Assembly: GCF_900188105.1 (NCBI RefSeq)
Contig: NZ_FZNP01000020.1
Span: 62,001 to 126,000 of the forward strand
Source of the DNA: Actinomadura mexicana
Lineage (GTDB): Bacteria; Actinomycetota; Actinomycetes; Streptosporangiales; Streptosporangiaceae
Direction of reading: 5' to 3'
DNA length: 64,000 nucleotides
Position numbers and translations under genes: made by a program. Within the stretch, counting starts at the first letter, position 1. Every line of letters begins with the position of its first letter. The notes under the pieces were generated by a model that saw nothing but the letters and a program-made list of their open reading frames with translations, did not search any database and was not told the DNA's origin. Shown one piece after another: positions 41,813 to 50,680 of the stretch.

Positions 41813-43387
41813 TCATCGGAGGCGGGCGGCGAGCGCCTTCTTGCTGATCTTGCCGACCGGCGTCCGGGGGAACGCGGCGGCCGTCTCCAGGCGGTCGGGG
41901 TGCTTGTAGGCGGCGACGCCGCGGGTGCGGAGGAAGTCCTTGAGCTCGCGGAGGCCGGGAGCCTGCGCCCCCTCCCTGAAGATCAGGAAGGCGCAGGTGC
42001 GCTCGCCCATGACCGGGTCGGGGACGCCGACCACGGCCGCGTCGTGGATCGCCGGGTGGGCCAGGAGGTGGTTCTCCAGTTCCTCTGCGGAGATCTTGTC
42101 GCCGCCCCGGTTGATCTGGTCCTTCTCGCGGCCCTCGACCATGAGGTGCCCGGACGGCAGCTCCCTGACGAGGTCGCCTGTCCGGTAGAAGCCGTCCGGG
42201 GTGAAGGAGCGGGCGTTGTGCTCGGGGGCGCGGTAGTAGCCGCGGAGGGTGTACGGGCCTCGGGTGAGGAGTTCGCCCACTTCGCCTGGGGACACCTGCT
42301 TGCCGTCCTGGTCGACGACGCGGATCTCGTCGGCCGGGGAGAGGGGGCGCCCCTGGGTCCGTTCGATGAGGTCGCGCGGGTCGTCCAGGCGGGTGTAGTT
42401 GAGGAGGCCCTCGGCCATGCCGAAGACCTGCTGGACCTGGCATCCCAGCGCGTCCGGGATCTCGGCGGCGCGTTCGGCGGCGAGCTTGGCGCCGCCCACC
42501 TGGAGGAGTTCGAGCGACGAGATGTCCTCGTCCGACCAGGTCACCGCGTCCAGCCAGAGGAGGGCGATCGGGGGGACGACCGCGCACACGGTGGCGCGCT
42601 CGCGTTCGATGAGGGGGAACGCCTCGTCCGGGGAGCCGGAGGGCGACAGGACGACCGTGCCGCCCGTGGCGAAGACGCCGAGGACGCCGGGGCAGGCCAG
42701 GGCGAAGTTGTGCGCGGCCGGCAGGACGACCAGGTAGACGGTGTCGCGGTCGAAGCCGCAGAGTTCGGCGCTGGCCTCCAGGTTGTAGACGTAGTCGCGA
42801 TGCGTCCGCGGGATCAGCTTCGGGAGGCCGGTGGTGCCGCCGGAGAGGAGGAAGACGCCCACGTCGGAGGGGTCGGGCGCGGGGGGCGCCACCGGCTCGG
42901 CGTCGATGGAGGCCAGAGCGGTGAACTCCTCGGCCTCGCCTTCGACGATCACGTGGTCCACGGCGAGCGTGCGGGCCAGCTCGCGGTAGTCGTAGTCGCC
43001 GTCGCGGTCGGCGCAGATGTAGGCGCGGGCCTCGGAGAGCTCGCAGAGGTAGCGGATCTCGCTCTCGCGGTGCGCGGGGAGCGCCAGGACGGGCGCGGCG
43101 CCGATGCGGACGAGGGCGAGGAACGCGACGATGAAGCCCGTGGTGTTCGGGAGCTGGACGACCACGCGGTCGCCGCGGCGGAGGCCGAGGGCGAGGAGCC
43201 CGGCGGCGGTGCGGGCGGCGCGAGCGTCCAGGTCGGCGTAGGAGAGGCGGTCGTCACCGGCGACGAGGGCGGGGGCGGCCGGGTCGCCGCGCAGGACGTC
43301 GCCGAGGAGGCGATCGGTCCAGAGGCCCTCGGCCTTGTAGCGGGCTTCGAGGTCGGCGGGCCAGGGGGTGAAGCCGTCCACGGTCAC
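41813..43387 (-). CDS. Salicyl-AMP ligase (MbtA/DhbE type)
   Basis: 524-residue stand-alone adenylation enzyme of the 2,3-dihydroxybenzoate/salicylate class, which activates the aryl acid and loads the aryl carrier protein. It starts VDGFTPWPADLEARYKAEGLWTDRLLGD, the typical opening. Motifs: LSGGTTGLPKLIPRTHRDYVYN, VLPAAHNFALACPG, QVFGMAEGLLNYTRLDD, FYRTGDLVR, INRGGDKISAEELENHL and the catalytic-lysine tail GKISKKALAARL. GTG start at 43387 overlaps the panD stop (GTGA). Its carrier partner is the N-terminal ArCP of the protein at 45114-48488, and salicylate comes from the synthase at 27567. Confidence 0.93.
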   Translation of the reverse strand: MTVDGFTPWPADLEARYKAEGLWTDRLLGDVLRGDPAAPALVAGDDRLSYADLDARAARTAAGLLALGLRRGDRVVVQLPNTTGFIVAFLALVRIGAAPVLALPAHRESEIRYLCELSEARAYICADRDGDYDYRELARTLAVDHVIVEGEAEEFTALASIDAEPVAPPAPDPSDVGVFLLSGGTTGLPKLIPRTHRDYVYNLEASAELCGFDRDTVYLVVLPAAHNFALACPGVLGVFATGGTVVLSPSGSPDEAFPLIERERATVCAVVPPIALLWLDAVTWSDEDISSLELLQVGGAKLAAERAAEIPDALGCQVQQVFGMAEGLLNYTRLDDPRDLIERTQGRPLSPADEIRVVDQDGKQVSPGEVGELLTRGPYTLRGYYRAPEHNARSFTPDGFYRTGDLVRELPSGHLMVEGREKDQINRGGDKISAEELENHLLAHPAIHDAAVVGVPDPVMGERTCAFLIFREGAQAPGLRELKDFLRTRGVAAYKHPDRLETAAAFPRTPVGKISKKALAARLR

Positions 43388-43785
43388 CGCCCGGCGAGCT
43401 GGGCGGGGGCGCCGGGGACCGGCTCGGACGGGTCGGAGCCGAGGGCGACGATGCGGTTCGCGGCGTCGACGTGGACGACGCGGGGCTCGTGCCGGGACGG
43501 GTCCTCCACGCCGGCGTAGGTGATGATGATCACCATGTCGCCGGGCTGGACCAGGCGGGCGGCCGCGCCGTTGACGCCGATGACGCCGCTGCCCGCCTCG
43601 CCGGTGATGGCGTAGGTGACGAGCCGGGCGCCGTTGTCGATGTCGACGAGGTGGACCTGCTCGCCCTCCACGATGTCCGCCGCGGCCATCAGGTCGGCGT
43701 CGATCGTCAGCGAGCCCACGTAGTGCAGGTCCGCCTGGGTGACGGTCGCGCGGTGGATCTTCCCGTTCATCAGCGTCCGCTGCAC
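43384..43785 (-). CDS. panD: Aspartate 1-decarboxylase (PanD), beta-alanine supply
   Basis: 133-residue pyruvoyl enzyme precursor: GKIHRATVTQADLHYVGSLTIDADLM with the self-cleavage site Gly24-Ser25 exactly where the family has it, and GDMVIIITYA further on. It converts aspartate to beta-alanine. It is first in a two-gene operon with the salicyl-AMP ligase under an iron box, an unusual setting for a pantothenate gene. Because the second NRPS adenylation domain has a beta-alanine-type code, this copy most likely feeds the siderophore rather than CoA synthesis. The GTG start at 43785 follows AAAGAGGAG closely. A second, housekeeping panD elsewhere would be expected. Confidence 0.93.
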   Translation of the reverse strand: MQRTLMNGKIHRATVTQADLHYVGSLTIDADLMAAADIVEGEQVHLVDIDNGARLVTYAITGEAGSGVIGVNGAAARLVQPGDMVIIITYAGVEDPSRHEPRVVHVDAANRIVALGSDPSEPVPGAPAQLAGR

Positions 43786-43808
43786 GGCTCCTCTTTCTCA
43801 CGATCAAC

Positions 43809-43827
43809 TAAGGCTAGGCTAACCTTA
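43809..43827. promoter_or_regulatory. Iron box between panD and the MFS exporter
   Basis: TAAGGCTAGGCTAACCTTA, an IdeR/DmdR-type palindrome in the divergent spacer. It lies 24 bases before panD and 32 before the exporter gene, and can serve both. Confidence 0.82.
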
Positions 43828-43858
43828 GCTATTCGATCGGCAGAGGAGAACCCCGAGG

Positions 43859-45106
43859 ATGCTCCGGCGACTGGTCATCGACGTCGGGCCGCTGCGCGAC
43901 AGCAGGCCGTTCCGCAACGTGTTCATCGCCCGCACCGTCTCGGTCTTCGGGATCGGCATGCTCGCGGTGGCGCTTCCGGTGCAGGTGTACGACCTCACCG
44001 GGTCCACGGTGCATGTGGGCGGGGTCTCCGCCGCCGAAGGGTTCGCGCTCCTCGCGGGATTCCTGTGGGGCGGGGTGCTGGCCGACCGGCACGACCGGCG
44101 GCGCCTGATGCTGCGGGCGCGCGCGGCGGCCGGGATCGGGTTCGTCCTGCTGGCGCTCAACGCGTTCCTGCCCTCCCCCTCGCTGGCCGCCCTGTACGCA
44201 CTGGCTGCGTGGGACGGGCTGATGACCGGCGTCAGCATCACCGCCCTGCTGGCCGCGACACCGGCGCTGGTCGCACCCGACAAGCTCGTCGCGGCGGGGG
44301 CGCTGAACGCGTTGACGGTCCGGCTCGGGTCGATGGCCTCCCCCGCGCTCGGCGGGCTCGTGGTGTCGGCGTTCGGCGTGGGCTGGAACTACGCGGCCGC
44401 GGCGGCCGGGACGCTCGGCACACTCGTGCTGCTGACCGGGCTCCCCCGGCTCAAGCCCGCAGCCGTGGAGGAGGCGGACGCCAATCCGCTGAAGTCCGTC
44501 TGGGACGGGTTCCGCTTCGTCGCCTCGCATCGGGTCGTCGGCTCGCTGATGCTCCTCGGCCTGCTGTTCATGGTCGCGGGCGGGATCCCCGTCCTGATGC
44601 CGGCGTTCGCGAGCCGGAGCCTGGACGGCGGCGCCACCACGGTCGGGCTGCTGTTCGCCGCGCCGGCCTGCGGCGCGGTGCTGGCCTCCCTGACGAGCGG
44701 CTGGGCCGGGCGGGCCCGGGCGCCGGGCCTGGCGCTGCTCGTCGCGTCCGTCTCCGGGTTCGTCGCGCTCGCGTGCCTCGGCCTGGCCCGCCATCCGGCG
44801 CTCGCCGTCGCGATCCTGTTCGTCTACGGGTTCGTCCAGTCGATCGAGGAGATCCTGCGGTACGGGCTGATCCAGTCTCATACGCCCGACTCGCACCTCG
44901 GCCGGGTGAACGCGCTGTGGTCGGCACAGGAGACGGGCGGCGGCGCCATCGGGTCGCTCGGCGCCGGGGCGCTCGGCCGTTACCTCGCCCCGGGCGCCGC
45001 CATCGTCCTGTACGGGACGGTCAGCGCCGTCCTCGCCCTGGCGCTGGCGCTGACCCTCACCGGGCTCCGGACCGCGACGCTGCGGCCGGAGCCCGAGCCC
45101 GGCTGA
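43859..45106 (+). CDS. MFS siderophore exporter (EntS-like)
   Basis: 415-residue major-facilitator protein with about twelve hydrophobic segments. It has the MFS loop motif GVLADRHDRRRLML between segments 2 and 3 and the EntS-type opening FRNVFIARTVSVFGIGMLAVALPVQVYDLTGS. The iron box just upstream and the position between biosynthetic genes support export of the finished siderophore. ATG 43859 follows GGAG/CGAGG. It ends 8 bases before the convergent Cy synthetase gene, with no terminator seen. Confidence 0.9.
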   Translation: MLRRLVIDVGPLRDSRPFRNVFIARTVSVFGIGMLAVALPVQVYDLTGSTVHVGGVSAAEGFALLAGFLWGGVLADRHDRRRLMLRARAAAGIGFVLLALNAFLPSPSLAALYALAAWDGLMTGVSITALLAATPALVAPDKLVAAGALNALTVRLGSMASPALGGLVVSAFGVGWNYAAAAAGTLGTLVLLTGLPRLKPAAVEEADANPLKSVWDGFRFVASHRVVGSLMLLGLLFMVAGGIPVLMPAFASRSLDGGATTVGLLFAAPACGAVLASLTSGWAGRARAPGLALLVASVSGFVALACLGLARHPALAVAILFVYGFVQSIEEILRYGLIQSHTPDSHLGRVNALWSAQETGGGAIGSLGAGALGRYLAPGAAIVLYGTVSAVLALALALTLTGLRTATLRPEPEPG

Positions 45107-45113
45107 CCCCGGC

Positions 45114-48100
45114 TCACCCGAGGCGAGCGGTCAGTTCCTCCTCGGTCATGGCCTCGACCTCCAGCCAGATGGCGGCGACGGATTCCAGGCGTCCCGGCGT
45201 CTCCTCCAGTTCGGTGAAGCGGCGGCAGATCCGTGCGACCGTCCGCTCGGCGAACAGGACGCGCACGGGCAGCGCCGTCGTGTCGAGTGCCTCGCGCAGT
45301 CGCGCGAGCACGGTGGTGGCGAGGACGGAGTCGCCGCCGAGGGCGAAGAAGTCGGCGTCCGCGCCGACGCGTTCCCTCCCCAGCACCTCGGCGACGATCC
45401 GGGCCAGCACCCTCTCCAGGGACGTCTCGGGCTCGGCATGGGACGCGGCCGCCTCACCGGCCTCGGCGGCGGCGAGGGCCGTGAGCGCCTTGCGGTCGAC
45501 CTTGCCGTTCGCGGTGAGCGGCAGTTCGTCCACGCGCACGAGCAGTTCCGGGACCATGTGCGGGGGCAGCAGGTCGCGGACGCGGGCGAGCACGGAGTCC
45601 CGGCCGGTCTCGGCGGGCGCCACCACGGCGGCGGCGAGGCGGCCGCCGGCGAGGAGGGCGACGGCGCGCTCCACGGCGGGATGGTCGCGCAGCGCGGCCT
45701 CGACCTCGCCGAGTTCGATCCGGAACCCGCGCACCTTGACCTGGTGGTCGCGGCGGCCGAGGAACTCGATGGCCCCGCCCGGGCGGTAGCGGGCCAGGTC
45801 GCCGGTCCGGTACCAGCGGGTGCCCTCCCACAGGACGAACCGGTCGGCGGTCCGGGCCGGGTCGCCGACGTAGCCGTCCGCGACGCCGGCGCCGCCGATC
45901 CACAGCTCTCCGGTGACCCAGTCGGGGCGGTCGCGGCCCAACTCGTCCACCACCCGGCACGCGACCCCGCGCAGCGGTACCCCGTACGGGACGGCGTGCC
46001 AGTCGGCGGGGACGTCGCCCGCGACCTCCTGCACCGTCGAGTGGATCGCCGTCTCGGTCGTGCCGCCGAGCGCGACGAAGCGGCAGCCCGGCGCGCTCTC
46101 CCGCAGCAGGCCGGGAAGGTGCGTTCCCACCCAGTCGCCACCGAGCAGGACGAGCCGCAGGCTCTCCGCCCGGCCCGCGCGCAGCAGCATCTCCAGGACG
46201 GACGGGACGCAGTTCAGCACGGTCACCGACCAGCGCCGCACCAGTCCGCTCCACCGGGCGGCGTCGCGCCGCTCGTCCTCGTCCGGTACGACGACCGCGC
46301 CGCCCGCGTGCCAGGCGGCGAACAGGTCGAACACCGACAGGTCGAAGTCGAGCGCCGAGACCGCGAACGTGACGTCGTCCTCCCCCATCGCGAATCGCTC
46401 GACCAGGTCGCCGATCGTGTTCATCGCCGCGCCGTGCGAGACCTCCACGCCCTTGGGCTCGCCGGTCGACCCGGAGGTGAACAGCACGTAGGCGACCTGG
46501 TCGGGGCGCACCGCGACCGGTCCGGGCAGCGGGTCGGCGTCGGCGACGCCGCCCGGGGTGAGCGAGGCGGCGACCCCGGCGCTCGCGCGGATCCTCGCGC
46601 GCCGCGCCTGCGGCTGCTCGGGGCCGATCGGGACGTAGGCGGCGCCGGCCGCCAGCACCCCGAGCGCGGCGGCGGCCTGGTCGGGCCCCTTCGGGAGCTC
46701 GATCGAGACCCGGTCGCCGGGGCGGACGCCTTCGGCCGCCAGCGCCGACGCGATCCGCAGGGCGCGGTCGGCGAGCTCGCCGTAGGTCATCGTCCCGTCC
46801 TCGCCCCAGTGCAGGGCCGGGGCGTCCGGGCGGCGCGCGGCGTGCTCGAAGAAGCCCTCGGTCAGCGTGCGCGGCGGCGGCGCGGGCGTGGCGTTCACCC
46901 CGTGCCTGACGCGGAGCTGGGACGGTGTGGCGGCGATGGAGAGGGGCGTGTCCCAGTCGGCGCCGGGCGCGCCGAGACGGGTGATCGCGGCGGTGTAGGC
47001 GTCGAACATCGCCTCCGCGACGCCCTCCGGGAACGCGGGCAGGCGCACGTCCCAGTTGAGCAGCAGGCCGCCGGACACCTCGGTCACCTGGGCGTCCAGC
47101 AGCACCTGCGGGCCCTGCGAGATGATCCATCCGGGTTCGCCGAACAGCTCGCGGACGCGGTCGCCGAACAGCTCGCCCAGGTTGAGGGCGCTGGTGTAGA
47201 CGATCGGGGCGAGCACCTGCTCCCCGCGCAGCCGCGACAGGTCCCGCAGCACCTCCAGCCCCGAGTAGTCGCTGTGCGCGCCGGCCGTGTGCAGGTTCGC
47301 CTGGAGGGCGCGGGCACGCTCGACGAAGGGGAGGTCCGCGGTGAGGTCGGCCTCCAGCATGATGGATCCGGTGAAGTCGCCGACGACCTTGTCGACGTCG
47401 GGGTGGACGGGCTCGCGGTGGAACAGCGGCAGGTTGAGCAGGAACCGCGGCGTCGCCGACCAGGCGCCGATCACCTCGGCGAACACCGCCGCGAGCGCCA
47501 TGGCGGGGGTGACGCCCTCGGCGTGGGCGCGGGCGGTGAAGCGGTCCTTGCCGTCCGGCGGCAGCCAGTGGTGCTTGCGCTCGACGCGGTCCCCCGGCTC
47601 CGGGACGACCGGCGGCTCGGGCGGCCCGGGGAGATCGGCGAGGCGGTCGGCCCACCAGCGGCGGTCGGCGGCGCGCGCCTGCGCGCGGGGGTCGTCGGCG
47701 AGGTAGCGGGCGTAGCCGTAGCGGATCGGCGCGAGGGTCTCGCCCTGGTACAGCGCGGCGAGGTCGGCCAGCATGACGCGGTAGCTCATCGCGTCGGCGG
47801 CGACCATGTCGACGTCCAGGTGGAGGCGCGCGGCGCCGTCCGGGAGGAGGCTGAGCCGGGCGTCGAAGACGCGGCCGTCCTCGATGGGGAGACGCTGCCG
47901 CGACATCTCGTCCCGGACGCGCTCCAGTTCGGCGTCCGGGTCGTCCGACGAGCGCAGGTCGTGGACGGTGACGAGCGGACCGGGGCGTTCGGGCAGGATC
48001 TGCTGCCTCCCGTCGTCGCGGAAGGCGGCGCGCAGCATCGGGTGCCGCCGCACCAGCGCGCCCACGGCCGACTCGAAACGGGACGGGTCGATCGCGCGCC

Positions 48101-48488
48101 CGTCGAGCTCGACGTACAGGTGCGCGGCGACGGAGCCGAGCTCCTGGCCGGAGTCGCGGCCGATCCAGTACGCGTGCTGCATCAGCGCCAGCGCGAAGGG
48201 CTCGTCCGGTTCGACGGCGGTCTCGCCGATCTCCGTGCCCGGCTCCGGGGCGGGCCCGGCCGCCGCCTCCACCTGGCCCTTCTCGGCGAGCAGGTCCCAC
48301 CACCCGGCGAGCGTCGGACGCTCGGCCAGCTCCGCGAAGCGGATCTCGATGCCGCGGCGCCGGAGCCTGCCGGTGAGCTGCATGAGCCGGATCGAGTCCA
48401 TGCCCAGCTCGATGAGGTTGTCGTCCGCCTCCGCACGCTCGCCCAGCACCTCGGCCAGCACGGCGTGGAGCTCATCCCAGGTCAGCAC
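45114..48488 (-). CDS. Aryl-capping NRPS: ArCP - Cy - A - PCP
   Basis: 1124 residues, the first condensing enzyme of the pathway (MbtB-like). ArCP: NLIELGMDSIRLMQL with phosphopantetheine Ser32. The heterocyclization domain is about residues 95-520, with the diagnostic DxxxxDxxS motif at Asp227, Asp232 and Ser235 replacing HHxxxDG. A domain: FTSGSTGEPKG (about 673); code by eye DLFN-LGLIH, intermediate between Thr/Ser and Cys codes known for Cy modules. The C-terminal PCP has GGDSVLA (about 1052). The product is expected to be salicyl-oxazoline (Ser or Thr) or thiazoline (Cys) on the PCP, passed to C1 of the 4013-residue NRPS. The GTG start at 48488 has AAAGGGG about five bases upstream. The -35 of its promoter overlaps the end of the permease gene. 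Confidence 0.93.
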   Translation of the reverse strand: MLTWDELHAVLAEVLGERAEADDNLIELGMDSIRLMQLTGRLRRRGIEIRFAELAERPTLAGWWDLLAEKGQVEAAAGPAPEPGTEIGETAVEPDEPFALALMQHAYWIGRDSGQELGSVAAHLYVELDGRAIDPSRFESAVGALVRRHPMLRAAFRDDGRQQILPERPGPLVTVHDLRSSDDPDAELERVRDEMSRQRLPIEDGRVFDARLSLLPDGAARLHLDVDMVAADAMSYRVMLADLAALYQGETLAPIRYGYARYLADDPRAQARAADRRWWADRLADLPGPPEPPVVPEPGDRVERKHHWLPPDGKDRFTARAHAEGVTPAMALAAVFAEVIGAWSATPRFLLNLPLFHREPVHPDVDKVVGDFTGSIMLEADLTADLPFVERARALQANLHTAGAHSDYSGLEVLRDLSRLRGEQVLAPIVYTSALNLGELFGDRVRELFGEPGWIISQGPQVLLDAQVTEVSGGLLLNWDVRLPAFPEGVAEAMFDAYTAAITRLGAPGADWDTPLSIAATPSQLRVRHGVNATPAPPPRTLTEGFFEHAARRPDAPALHWGEDGTMTYGELADRALRIASALAAEGVRPGDRVSIELPKGPDQAAAALGVLAAGAAYVPIGPEQPQARRARIRASAGVAASLTPGGVADADPLPGPVAVRPDQVAYVLFTSGSTGEPKGVEVSHGAAMNTIGDLVERFAMGEDDVTFAVSALDFDLSVFDLFAAWHAGGAVVVPDEDERRDAARWSGLVRRWSVTVLNCVPSVLEMLLRAGRAESLRLVLLGGDWVGTHLPGLLRESAPGCRFVALGGTTETAIHSTVQEVAGDVPADWHAVPYGVPLRGVACRVVDELGRDRPDWVTGELWIGGAGVADGYVGDPARTADRFVLWEGTRWYRTGDLARYRPGGAIEFLGRRDHQVKVRGFRIELGEVEAALRDHPAVERAVALLAGGRLAAAVVAPAETGRDSVLARVRDLLPPHMVPELLVRVDELPLTANGKVDRKALTALAAAEAGEAAASHAEPETSLERVLARIVAEVLGRERVGADADFFALGGDSVLATTVLARLREALDTTALPVRVLFAERTVARICRRFTELEETPGRLESVAAIWLEVEAMTEEELTARLG

Positions 48489-48503
48489 GGAACCCCTTTC
48501 AAA

Positions 48504-48522
48504 TTAGGTAAGGCTAACCTAA
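48504..48522 (-). promoter_or_regulatory. Iron box and promoter of the Cy synthetase gene
   Basis: TTAGGTAAGGCTAACCTAA is the closest match to the iron-box consensus in the window. On the minus strand, -35 TTGACG (48539-48544), a 17-base spacer and -10 TAGGTT inside the box are visible, followed by a roughly 20-base leader with a ribosome site. Confidence 0.87.
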
Positions 48523-48540
48523 TTGCGCCGTCCGATCGCG

Positions 48541-49557
48541 TCAACGCCGCCCGGAAGCCGACAGCAGCCACGCCAGGTACACGCCGCCGAGGACGCCGGT
48601 GACGACGCCGACCGGCACCGCGACCGGCAGGTGCAGCGCGACGAGGTCCGCGCTCGCCAGCAGCGCGGCTCCGGTCAGCGCGGCGGGCAGGAGCTGCGCG
48701 CCGGGCCGGCGGGTCAGCCGCCGGGCGAGCTGCGGCGCGGCGAGCGCCACGAACGGGACGGGCCCGGCCGCCGCGGTCGCCGCCGCGACGAGGCCCACCC
48801 CGGCGACCGTCAGCAGCGCCCGCGTCCGCTGGACGGGCACGCCGAGCGCCCGCGCGGCGTCGTCGCCGAGCTCCCCCATGCCGAGCGGCCGGGCCAGCAG
48901 CAGCGCCGCGGGGACGAGCACGGCCAGTGCGAGGGCGAGCGGGACGGCATGGCCCCAGTCCCGCCCGTTGAGGCTACCGGTCAGCCAGAACGCGGCCTCG
49001 TAGGCCTCGCGCAGTTCGGCGCGGGTGATGAGGTAGGAGTTGAGCGCCTCCAGCATCGCCGCCGCCGCGACGCCGATCAGCACCAGCCGGACGCCGTGCA
49101 CGCCGCCGCCCCGGCGGTAGGCGACCAGGTACACCGCGAGCGCGGTCAACACCGCGCCCGCGACCGAGCTGGCAGTGATCGCGACGGCCCCGCCGCCGAA
49201 CACCAGGATCTGCAGCAGCGCGCCGGTCGCCGAGCCGGTGGTGAAGCCGATGAGGTCGGGGCTGCCGAGCGGGTTGCGGGAGATGCTCTGGAAGACGGCC
49301 CCGGACAGGCCGAGCGCCAGACCGGCGAGCAGGCCGGTGACGGCGCGCGGCAGGCGCAGGGTCGTGACGATGAACTCGGTGGCCTGGTCGCCCTTGCCGA
49401 GGAGGACGCGCACCACGTCCGGCGGCGCGATGGGGAACTCCCCCGAGCCGACGACGAGGACGGCCGCGCCCACCGCGACCGCCGCCAGCACCCCGCACAC
49501 CGCCGCCGAGCGCGGCTCCCAACGCAGCGACACCCCGGCCGCCCGGATGACTCTCAT
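48541..49557 (-). CDS. Iron-siderophore ABC transporter permease (FecCD family), second subunit
   Basis: 338-residue permease with about nine to ten membrane segments. Family motifs: LRLPRAVTGLLAGLALGLSGAVFQSISRNPLGSPDLIGFTTGSATGA (residues about 68-115), LGMGELGDDAARALGVPVQRTR and GPVPFVALAAPQLARRL, the coupling loop that contacts the ATPase. ATG 49557 overlaps the stop of the first permease (ATGA), so the two form a coupled pair. It should form a heterodimer that receives the ferric siderophore from the lipoprotein at 14318. No ATPase gene follows. Confidence 0.92.
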   Translation of the reverse strand: MRVIRAAGVSLRWEPRSAAVCGVLAAVAVGAAVLVVGSGEFPIAPPDVVRVLLGKGDQATEFIVTTLRLPRAVTGLLAGLALGLSGAVFQSISRNPLGSPDLIGFTTGSATGALLQILVFGGGAVAITASSVAGAVLTALAVYLVAYRRGGGVHGVRLVLIGVAAAAMLEALNSYLITRAELREAYEAAFWLTGSLNGRDWGHAVPLALALAVLVPAALLLARPLGMGELGDDAARALGVPVQRTRALLTVAGVGLVAAATAAAGPVPFVALAAPQLARRLTRRPGAQLLPAALTGAALLASADLVALHLPVAVPVGVVTGVLGGVYLAWLLSASGRR

Positions 49558-50603
49558 AGGTCGCGCGTCCTCCCCCTGCGGACCATCACCGCGAACAGCG
49601 GCGCTCCGAGGAACGCGGTGACGATGCCGGTCTCCAGTTCTCCGGGCGCGACGACGCGGCCGATGATGTCCGCGCCGAGCAGCAGGACGGGCGCGAGCAG
49701 CAGCGAGTAGGGCAGGACGAGCCGCTGGTCCGGGCCGACCGCCGTCCGGACGATGAAGGGGACGGCCAGCCCGAGGAACGTGATGGGCCCGGCCGCCGCC
49801 GTCGCGGACCCGCACAGCAGCACCACCGCGAGCGCCCCGAGCGCCCTGGTCCTGCCGGGCCGGGAGCCGAGGGCGCGGCCCGCGTCGTCGCCCAGGCCGA
49901 GGGCGTTCAGCGGGCGGGCGAGCGCCAGCGCGAGCAGCGCCCCGGCGACGATGAACGGCAGGACGCGCAGGAGGACCGGCACGTCGCGGCCGCCGAGCGA
50001 GCCGACCTGCCAGAACCGGAAGCCGCCGAAGGTGCGCGGGGTGAACAGCATCACGCCGGCCGTCATCGCGCTGAAGACGGCGTTGACGGCGGCGCCGGCG
50101 AGCACCAACCGCGCCGGTGACGCGCCGCCGCGCCCCCGGGCGCCGATCAGGTAGACCAGGGCCGCCGCGCCCGCCGCTCCGGCGAAGGCCGCCCACACGT
50201 AGACGAGCAGGTCGTCCACGCGGAACGCTCCGATGACCAGGACGACCGCGAGGGCCGCGCCGCCGTTCACGCCGAGCAGGCCCGGTTCGGCGAGCGGGTT
50301 GCGGGTGAGCCCCTGCATCACCGCGCCCGCCAGCCCGAGCGCCATGCCGACGGCGACGCCGAGGAGGGTGCGGGGCAGCCGCAGCTCGTGGACGATCAGC
50401 TGCGCCCGGGATCCGTCGTCCGGGGAGAACACGCCCGGCAGCACGTCCGCGAACGGGACGTGCCCGGCGCCGATCGCGAGGCTCGCCCCGACGGTCAGCA
50501 GCAGCACCGCCGCGAGCAGGGCAAGCCACCACGGATGCGCGCCGCGCGACAGCCCCTGCCGTTCCGGGGATTTCGGCGGGCGTCTTCGCGCGAGGGAAAG
50601 CAC
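49554..50603 (-). CDS. Iron-siderophore ABC transporter permease (FecCD family), first subunit
   Basis: 349-residue FecCD permease: LRLPRTLLGVAVGMALGLAGAVMQGLTRNPLAEPGLLGVNGGAALA, LNALGLGDDAGRALGSRPGRTR and the coupling motif GPITFLGLAVPFIVR. The GTG start at 50603 touches the iron box, leaving no room for a ribosome site. The -10 hexamer TAGCCT ends about six bases before it, so a leaderless transcript is likely. Otherwise translation would start further in, but no good alternative is visible before the first membrane segment. It heads the two-permease operon. Confidence 0.9.
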   Translation of the reverse strand: MLSLARRRPPKSPERQGLSRGAHPWWLALLAAVLLLTVGASLAIGAGHVPFADVLPGVFSPDDGSRAQLIVHELRLPRTLLGVAVGMALGLAGAVMQGLTRNPLAEPGLLGVNGGAALAVVLVIGAFRVDDLLVYVWAAFAGAAGAAALVYLIGARGRGGASPARLVLAGAAVNAVFSAMTAGVMLFTPRTFGGFRFWQVGSLGGRDVPVLLRVLPFIVAGALLALALARPLNALGLGDDAGRALGSRPGRTRALGALAVVLLCGSATAAAGPITFLGLAVPFIVRTAVGPDQRLVLPYSLLLAPVLLLGADIIGRVVAPGELETGIVTAFLGAPLFAVMVRRGRTRDL

Positions 50604-50621
50604 GAGGTAAGGCTAGCCTAA
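50603..50621 (-). promoter_or_regulatory. Iron box of the permease operon
   Basis: CGAGGTAAGGCTAGCCTAA matches about 15 of 19 consensus iron-box positions and begins at the permease start codon. On the minus strand, -35 TTGAGC, an 18-base spacer and -10 TAGCCT can be read. Confidence 0.8.
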
Positions 50622-50680
50622 GCTAACTCACCCGCTCAATGCCCGGCCGGCACCCGCGCACACTCATTAACAATACAGAC

